NCBI RefSeq assembly: GCF_003611035.1
Contig: NZ_CP030033.1
Coordinates: 558,001-622,000 of the forward strand
DNA from: Cryobacterium soli
Lineage (GTDB): Bacteria; Actinomycetota; Actinomycetes; Actinomycetales; Microbacteriaceae
Reading direction: 5' to 3'
DNA: 64,000 nt
The notes beneath the pieces were generated by a model. It did not search any database, was not told where the DNA came from, and saw only the letters and a program-made list of their open reading frames with translations. This document shows positions 59,146 to 64,000 of the stretch, in pieces (position 1 is the stretch's first letter; each line of letters starts with the position of its first letter). The position numbers were made by a program, and so were the translations under genes.

Positions 59146-60066
59146 TCAGGCGGGGCAGGTCTCCAGCACGGCCGTCATCGCGGCGCGGTCTTCGGGGGTG
59201 ACGCCGAGGTCGTAGGCCACGAAGACCGGAACGAGCTTGTCGATGTACCAGCACTGCAGGCTCGTGTCGGCGGGCAGGTCATCCCAGACCACGCGCTGAC
59301 CCAGGTCGTGCCGGTCGGAGACGTCGGGGTAGAAGCCCGGTAGCCAGTCGCTGGGCAGCGAATCGGACTTCGACGAGTTCTCGGTGCCCTTGACCGCCAG
59401 CAGGTTCACCGGGTCGTTGGCCAGGGCCTGCCGTTTCTCGGCCGTCCAGGCCTCACCCCCGGTGGCGTAGACCGCCTTCAGCGGCAACAGGTGGTCTATC
59501 TGCACGAGGGCCGAGGTGTCCTGCCCGCGCACGAAGTCGATCGTCTCGCCCGTGTACGGGTCGGTGAGGGTGCCCGTGTACACGCGGCAGGTCGACGGGT
59601 CGACGTCTGCGGCCACGAGATCGCGGGTGAGGATGTCGTTGCGGGTGTCGCAGCCGTTCTGGTCGAAGTCGTACGCCCAGGCATCGCCGAACAGAGCCGT
59701 GCGGTTGCCCGCGTAGCTGCCGTCGTCGCTCCAGACGGCGTCGGGCAGCGCCGCCACCAGGGCGAGGGCCTCGGTGCCGGAGTAGGTCGGCGCGCTGTTC
59801 GCGGGTGCGGCCGGCGCTGGCGCGGTGGAAGCCGGCGCGGTGGTGCCGGAGGCAGGACCGCCGTCGGTGGGCGGGGCGGTGGTCTGCCGCGCTCCGGTGT
59901 CCCAGCCGATGGTGGGAGCGGCCTGGCCGGTGGAAACGTAGCCGACTGCCCAGGCGATGGCGATCGCCACTACCAAAGTGATCAGCAGATTGGGGGTGCG
60001 GCGACTCCAGCGCGGTCGGCGCCGAGGTCGGCTGATGCGGGGACTGACGGTGGGGCGGCGGCTCAT
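59146..60066 (-). CDS. Secreted or membrane-anchored HNH (DUF1524-type) nuclease
   Basis: A 306-residue protein with an Arg-rich start, one membrane segment (LLITLVVAIAIAWAVGYVST), a Pro/Thr/Ala-rich linker and an extracytoplasmic HNH-type domain. QIDHLLPLKAVYATGGEAWT with ALANDPVNLLAVKGTENSSK is the DUF1524/GmrSD-C nuclease signature, and paired cysteines (NGCDTRND, PSTCRVYTG, SLQCWYID, ETCPA) suggest disulfides. Probably used in extracellular DNA degradation. ATG 60066 is preferred; an ATG at 60099 is possible. Confidence 0.85.
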   Translation of the reverse strand: MSRRPTVSPRISRPRRRPRWSRRTPNLLITLVVAIAIAWAVGYVSTGQAAPTIGWDTGARQTTAPPTDGGPASGTTAPASTAPAPAAPANSAPTYSGTEALALVAALPDAVWSDDGSYAGNRTALFGDAWAYDFDQNGCDTRNDILTRDLVAADVDPSTCRVYTGTLTDPYTGETIDFVRGQDTSALVQIDHLLPLKAVYATGGEAWTAEKRQALANDPVNLLAVKGTENSSKSDSLPSDWLPGFYPDVSDRHDLGQRVVWDDLPADTSLQCWYIDKLVPVFVAYDLGVTPEDRAAMTAVLETCPA

Positions 60067-60140
60067 TGCGGGTGTCTCACGATGTCCCCATCCTGCCATG
60101 GGGTGGTGGAACTCTCGGCCCGCACATGTGAGGCTTAAGT

Positions 60141-60425
60141 GTGCCCACAACCGACGAAAGACTGCTCACCCGAGAGGCCGTCTCCCTGGACCGGCCCTGG
60201 GTCACCGTGGTCTGGGACGACCCGGTCAACCTGATGTCCTATGTCGCCTACGTCTTCCGCAGCTACTTCGGGGTTCCGGCCGCCGAGGCGGAACGCCTCA
60301 TGCTGCAGGTGCACAACAACGGGCGCGCGATCGTGGCCACCGGCAACCGGGAATCGATGGAACGGCACGTGGAGGCCATGCACGGCTACGGCCTCTGGGC
60401 CACACTGGACCGGGCCGAAGAGTGA
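60141..60425 (+). CDS. clpS: ATP-dependent Clp protease adaptor ClpS
   Basis: ClpS delivers N-degron substrates to ClpC/ClpP. The 94-residue protein has [20 protein letters not shown], then [20 protein letters not shown] and a [12 protein letters not shown] ending, all typical. The start is GTG 60141. In actinobacteria it is usually followed by a DUF2017 gene, as here. Confidence 0.95.
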   Translation: MPTTDERLLTREAVSLDRPWVTVVWDDPVNLMSYVAYVFRSYFGVPAAEAERLMLQVHNNGRAIVATGNRESMERHVEAMHGYGLWATLDRAEE

Positions 60426-60507
60426 GCACCGGGACTGACCACCCGGGTGCGGGTCGACGCTCGGGCCGGGCGATGACGCTGCCCCCGCGCGGCCGGACTG
60501 TGGCCTG

Positions 60508-61023
60508 ATGGACTTCCGCCGCGAAGACTCCGGCACGGTCTCGGCGATGTTCGAACCCGTCGAAGCCGACCTGCTCCGCCAGGTCGCCGGTCAGCTGATC
60601 CGGATGCTCGAGAGCATCGACACCGACGACCCCGCATCGTTCAGCCTGGGCACTGTGAGCCGGCTCCTGCCCGCCGCCTACCCCGACGACCCCGAGGCCA
60701 GCGCCGAGTTCCGCCGGTTCACGGCCGACGGCCTGCTCGACGGCAAGATCGCCAACGCCCGCTCGGTTATCACCCTGCTCGGTGCCGAACCGCCGGATGC
60801 GCCGGAGCACGACCCGCTTCCGGTTCCCGTCGTGCTCGAACCGGCGGCGGTGCAGTCGTGGCTGCGCACCCTCACCGACCTCAGGCTGGTGATCGCCGAA
60901 CGCCTGCAGGTCGACGACCGGGGTATCCCCCGGCTACACGACGACCAGAGCGGCTTCCTGGGCGAGGTCTACGACTGGCTCGGCATGGTGCAGGAGTCAC
61001 TGGTGTACGCCATCGACGCCTAG
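60508..61023 (+). CDS. DUF2017-family protein
   Basis: A 171-residue soluble protein with the family pattern MFEPVEADLLRQVAGQLIRM, then SRLLPAAYPDDPEASAEFRR and a C-terminal DQSGFLGEVYDWLGMVQESL. It always accompanies clpS in actinobacteria, so a role linked to Clp proteolysis has been guessed, but its biochemistry is unknown. The start ATG 60508 overlaps no other gene; 82 bases separate it from clpS. Confidence 0.9.
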   Translation: MDFRREDSGTVSAMFEPVEADLLRQVAGQLIRMLESIDTDDPASFSLGTVSRLLPAAYPDDPEASAEFRRFTADGLLDGKIANARSVITLLGAEPPDAPEHDPLPVPVVLEPAAVQSWLRTLTDLRLVIAERLQVDDRGIPRLHDDQSGFLGEVYDWLGMVQESLVYAIDA

Positions 61024-61112
61024 CACTCGGCAGCTACAACTCGCCGCCGAGGACGCCCGCGGAGGACCCCCGCGGAGAACGCGCCGACGTGCACGACGCG
61101 TCCCGCGCCGGG

Positions 61113-62429
61113 TCAGGCGGCGCGCGGCACCGTCTGCAGCGCCGCATAGGCGCGCTGCGGTCCCGCGCCGTCTGCCAGCGCCGCACTGAGCGCCCGCAGC
61201 CGCTCCCGGGTTTCGCCCGACAACCCCAGCAGGGCCACGGCAGCCTGCCGCAGCGCATCCGGGCCGGCCGTGTTGGGGTCGAGGGAAAGCCCGAAACCGG
61301 CGTCGTCGAGAGCCGCGGCTCCGGCGAACTGGTCGGTGGAGAATGGCAGCACAAGCAACGGCACACCGGCCGTCATGGCCTCGGTGACCGAGTTGTTGCC
61401 GCCGTGTGTCACGGCCAGGGCCGCGTGCCCGAGCACCGTCACCTGGGGCAGGAACGAGCGCACCAGCCAGGAATCCGGCAGCGGGCCCAGCTCGGCCGCG
61501 GCGGTGGAGCCGACGGCGATCGCCACTCGCACATCGATGCCGCGCAGGGCCTCGGCCACACGGGCGAGGACATCGCCGCGCACCGACAGGAAGCTGCCGA
61601 AGCTGACGTACACCAGCGGGCGGTCGTCACCTGAGGCCAACCAGGCGGACACCTCGGGGTCGTCGGCCTCCGAACGCACGGCGGAGCCGAGGAAGGCGTG
61701 TTCGGGCAGCAGCGCCGTGCGCTCCTCCGCGTGCAGCTCGGCCGGATAGTTCAGCAGCAGCACATCCCCGGTTTCGGTGAAGGCGTCTCCGCTGGGCGGA
61801 GCGGCCGGGTCCAGCTGCAACAGGGCATCGTTCCACTGCAGCGTGAAGTCGTCCCGCACCCGCTCGCAGAGCTGCCGTAGCTGCACCAGTTCGAGGGGGT
61901 CGGGGCTGAACGCGGCCGGCCAGGCCGACGGATAGCCGTAGACCTCGTCGCCCACCGGTAAGGCGGTGGGATGTCCGAGCACGACGTCGGCGTGCCGCAC
62001 CCCTGCACTGATCAGGGCGAGCCGGGCGCTGAAGGCCAGGTGGTCCACGATCACCTGATCGGGCTGCACCTCGGCCACGATGCGCTGCACTTCGCGGGCC
62101 ACGGCCACCGGGTTCCAGAGCAGGTCGCTGCTGCGCGCCTCGGCCTGGAACCGGAGGGTTTCCACCAGGCCCACCCTGGTGGCGTCGAAGAAACCGCGCA
62201 GGGCGTCATCCTCGCCGGTGGGCTGGTCTTCGGCACGGATAGTGCCGGGGTTGGACCCCCGACCCAGCTGCAGGTTCACCCGTTCAAAGCCGAAGTCCGC
62301 CACGATGCCGGCCGTGGCCGGCCCGCTGGCGACCACAACGCGTTCGCCGTTTGTGCGCCAGGCTGTGCCGAGGGTCGCGAGCGGGAAGAGGTGCGAGGCA
62401 TAGTCGGGGCTGATGATCAGGAGGGTCAT
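61113..62429 (-). CDS. UDP-glycosyltransferase-like GT1 enzyme (MGT type)
   Basis: A 438-residue GT-B enzyme. The C-terminal donor-binding motif is VTHGGNNSVTEAMTAGVPLL followed by PFSTDQFAGAAALDDAG; VYVSFGSFLSVRGDVLARVA opens the C-terminal domain. The N-terminal acceptor domain begins LLIISPDYASHLFPLATLGT. Relatives modify lipids, macrolides or carotenoids; the acceptor here is unknown. It overlaps the upstream glycosyltransferase by four bases. Confidence 0.88.
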   Translation of the reverse strand: MTLLIISPDYASHLFPLATLGTAWRTNGERVVVASGPATAGIVADFGFERVNLQLGRGSNPGTIRAEDQPTGEDDALRGFFDATRVGLVETLRFQAEARSSDLLWNPVAVAREVQRIVAEVQPDQVIVDHLAFSARLALISAGVRHADVVLGHPTALPVGDEVYGYPSAWPAAFSPDPLELVQLRQLCERVRDDFTLQWNDALLQLDPAAPPSGDAFTETGDVLLLNYPAELHAEERTALLPEHAFLGSAVRSEADDPEVSAWLASGDDRPLVYVSFGSFLSVRGDVLARVAEALRGIDVRVAIAVGSTAAAELGPLPDSWLVRSFLPQVTVLGHAALAVTHGGNNSVTEAMTAGVPLLVLPFSTDQFAGAAALDDAGFGLSLDPNTAGPDALRQAAVALLGLSGETRERLRALSAALADGAGPQRAYAALQTVPRAA

Positions 62430-64000
62430 GAGGCGCTCAATGCCCAGTCGAGGGCCTGCTGCGCTTCGGCGACCGAATGGTAGACCTCCGCAAGGGTGCC
62501 GGCCATGGCCTGGATGGCGAAGGTTCCGGCGACCATGTCGGCGGCGCGCTGGGCGAATTCCTCGCCGAACGGGCCCGCTGCCAGATCGAGTGCCTGGGTG
62601 ATGCCGTCGGAGAGCTCGGCGGCGTCGGCGGTGTTCACCAGGATGCCTGTGGTGCCGTCTTCCACGTAGGTGGCCGGTCCGCCCGCATCAGGCGCCACGA
62701 CGGTCAGTCCCGTCGCCATCGCCTCGAGCAGGGCTATGCCGAATTCCTCCTTCATACTCGCGCACACGTAGACGCCGTTCGGCGCGGCCAATCCGGGCCT
62801 GCCGTACCGGGCGGCGGCCAGCCAGCGGGCCACAGCGTCGTTGGCCCGGTGTCCGGCGAGCAGCAGACCGTGGTCGGCGGCGGCGTCCAGGGGCACCGCG
62901 GTACCGATCAGCTCCAGCTGTCCGCGTTCATCGAACGACGGGTTCTCGAGGTCGCCGCCCACGATCAGCAGGTTGCACCGCTCACGCAGGGCCGCGTCGT
63001 CGGCCCAGGCGTGCACGAGAGTGGCCATTCCCTTCACTCGGTGCAGCCGGCCCACGGTGACGGCGAGCGGCAGCTGCCGCCGGTGCTCTGGCAGGGTGGC
63101 CAGTAGCGCGTCGAGGTCGGCGAAGTCGGCCGGGTCGGCCGCGACCGCGGCGGACACCGACCGCTCGATCACGGTCAGGTCGATGCCCTCCGCGACCACG
63201 GAGTGCCGCTCGGGATGCGCGGTGATGTCAATGCCCACGAGTTCGCGCATGTCGCGCTCCAGTTCGGGGCGCGGGAAGAGCACGGTGTGCGCGGCGTCGG
63301 CCGCGATCCGCTGCACCAGCCGGGCCCGGAACCAGAAGTGTTCGACCTCGTCGACGGCGCCGAAGTTGGCGCGGGTGAGCGAGCCCGCGGCATCCATCGC
63401 GTTGATCACGCTGTGCGGGTCCGGGGCGACCGTGAAGACCACCGGGATCTCCAGCTCGCGGGCGACGGAGGAGGCCGCGAGGGTACCCACGTCGGCCATC
63501 CGGAGGTGCAGCACGTCAACGCTGCCGGCGGCGCGCAGAATCCGGCGGATGCCGCGCTGCACGGCCACCCGTCGCGGCCAGGCATCGGCCGAGGAGATGG
63601 GCGCCCCGAGGAAGGGGACGGTCGCGAAGGCGTGCCCGGAGAGCGTCGAGCTCACCTCGGGCAGGCAGGCCAGGGCGTCGGCGGGGCCGCCGCGCGACAG
63701 GGTGAGGACGCGGTCGACGCTGGTGCCGGGCCGGTCGGGGTCGAGCCGTGCCGAGTCGAGCGGGTGAGCATCGAACTGGCCGGCCGGGGAGTAGGCCGCG
63801 CCGCCGCCGGCCACGAGGGCGTCGCCCAGGCGCACCAGCAGGGTGGCGATTCCGCCGTTGTCGCCCGAACCGACCTGGCTGAGTTCACGGTCGATGTCGG
63901 CGTGCAGGAACAGCTGGGCCACGGTCTGCCCGCTGCTCCACGGCGCGCGCGGGTAGGCGGGAACGGTGAGGTCCAGCAAGGCGAGGCGGGCCACGTCGGC
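62426..64000 (-). CDS. GT4-family glycosyltransferase (5' end outside window)
   Basis: At least 522 residues of a GT-B glycosyltransferase. The C-terminal domain shows VTVGRLHRVKGMATLVHAWA and EEFGIALLEAMATGLTVVAP with DAGGPATYVEDGTTG, the EX7E-type donor site of GT4. The N-terminal GSGDNGGIATLLVRLGDALV is the first loop of the acceptor domain, resembling sucrose-phosphate-synthase-like enzymes. A GTG at 63994 could be the start, but the frame stays open to the right edge and no ribosome site can be judged, so I treat it as partial. It is co-transcribed with the GT1 gene. Confidence 0.85.
   Translation of the reverse strand, partial: ADVARLALLDLTVPAYPRAPWSSGQTVAQLFLHADIDRELSQVGSGDNGGIATLLVRLGDALVAGGGAAYSPAGQFDAHPLDSARLDPDRPGTSVDRVLTLSRGGPADALACLPEVSSTLSGHAFATVPFLGAPISSADAWPRRVAVQRGIRRILRAAGSVDVLHLRMADVGTLAASSVARELEIPVVFTVAPDPHSVINAMDAAGSLTRANFGAVDEVEHFWFRARLVQRIAADAAHTVLFPRPELERDMRELVGIDITAHPERHSVVAEGIDLTVIERSVSAAVAADPADFADLDALLATLPEHRRQLPLAVTVGRLHRVKGMATLVHAWADDAALRERCNLLIVGGDLENPSFDERGQLELIGTAVPLDAAADHGLLLAGHRANDAVARWLAAARYGRPGLAAPNGVYVCASMKEEFGIALLEAMATGLTVVAPDAGGPATYVEDGTTGILVNTADAAELSDGITQALDLAAGPFGEEFAQRAADMVAGTFAIQAMAGTLAEVYHSVAEAQQALDWALSAS

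Noticed and set aside
1..64000. CRISPR array, prophage, insertion sequence, tRNA or rRNA
   Set aside because: No spaced direct-repeat array, transposase, integrase or phage protein was found, and I saw no cloverleaf-type or rRNA-like stretch.

Overview
The window reads as chromosomal DNA of a motile, aerobic, very high-GC actinobacterium. Gene order and protein style suggest the family Microbacteriaceae, perhaps close to Cryobacterium; this is inferred from gene content, since no rRNA or tRNA gene is visible. Nearly all of the DNA is coding, many genes overlap as ATGA or GTGA, and several genes appear to start leaderless a few bases after a TANNNT -10 box.

Layout. (1) 1-11.8 kb holds a flagellar locus. 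On the minus strand are flgB-flgC-fliE-fliF-fliG (fliG runs off the left edge), fliD-fliS-fliT-like, fliC, and a FliA-type sigma factor. Divergent on the plus strand are a FlgN-like chaperone, flgK, flgL and fliW. Three intergenic regions carry the same sigma-28-type promoter, TAAC-N15/16-GCCGATAG. (2) 11.9-20.4 kb holds a large OafA-type acyltransferase with a repeat-bearing N-terminus and a small saccharide-use group: CE7 acetyl esterase, LacI regulator, GH2 beta-mannosidase and a BadF/BadG-type sugar kinase. (3) 20.5-30.6 kb mixes sulfur transfer (SufU, SufS, a MoeB-rhodanese fusion) with molybdenum cofactor synthesis (moaD, moeA, moaC, mogA/moaB-like, moaE). Between them lie a cupin gene, a deletion remnant of a carboxymuconolactone decarboxylase gene, an alkylsulfatase-type enzyme and a RibD-like reductase.

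(4) 30.9-57.2 kb is a purine-catabolism island interrupted only by a few unrelated genes. It encodes a xanthine dehydrogenase (FAD subunit plus a fused 2Fe-2S/molybdenum subunit), XdhC, an SsuA/NMT1-type ABC importer, an adenine deaminase-like protein, allantoinase, uricase, guanine deaminase, HIU hydrolase, OHCU decarboxylase, a MocA-like cytidylyltransferase, an RpiR regulator, allantoate amidohydrolase, a ureidoglycine-glyoxylate aminotransferase, an AtzH-amidase fusion and a formamidase-family enzyme. Together these could carry adenine, guanine or xanthine to urate, allantoin, allantoate, ureidoglycine and then oxalurate; the last two enzymes are the best candidates for breaking oxalurate down. 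A TGAAACA/TGTTTCA box recurs before the transporter/deaminase pair, allantoinase and the aminotransferase operon, and the RpiR protein is the obvious candidate ligand. (5) 57.3-64 kb carries a DUF1275 membrane protein, a small membrane protein, a secreted HNH-type nuclease, ClpS, a DUF2017 protein and two glycosyltransferases; the last one is open at the right edge.

Two families of intergenic palindromic elements are present: three 62-bp copies at gene ends (15.5, 30.6 and 45.7 kb) and two 81-85-bp copies (58.1 and 59.1 kb). I saw no CRISPR array, insertion sequence, phage gene, rRNA or tRNA.
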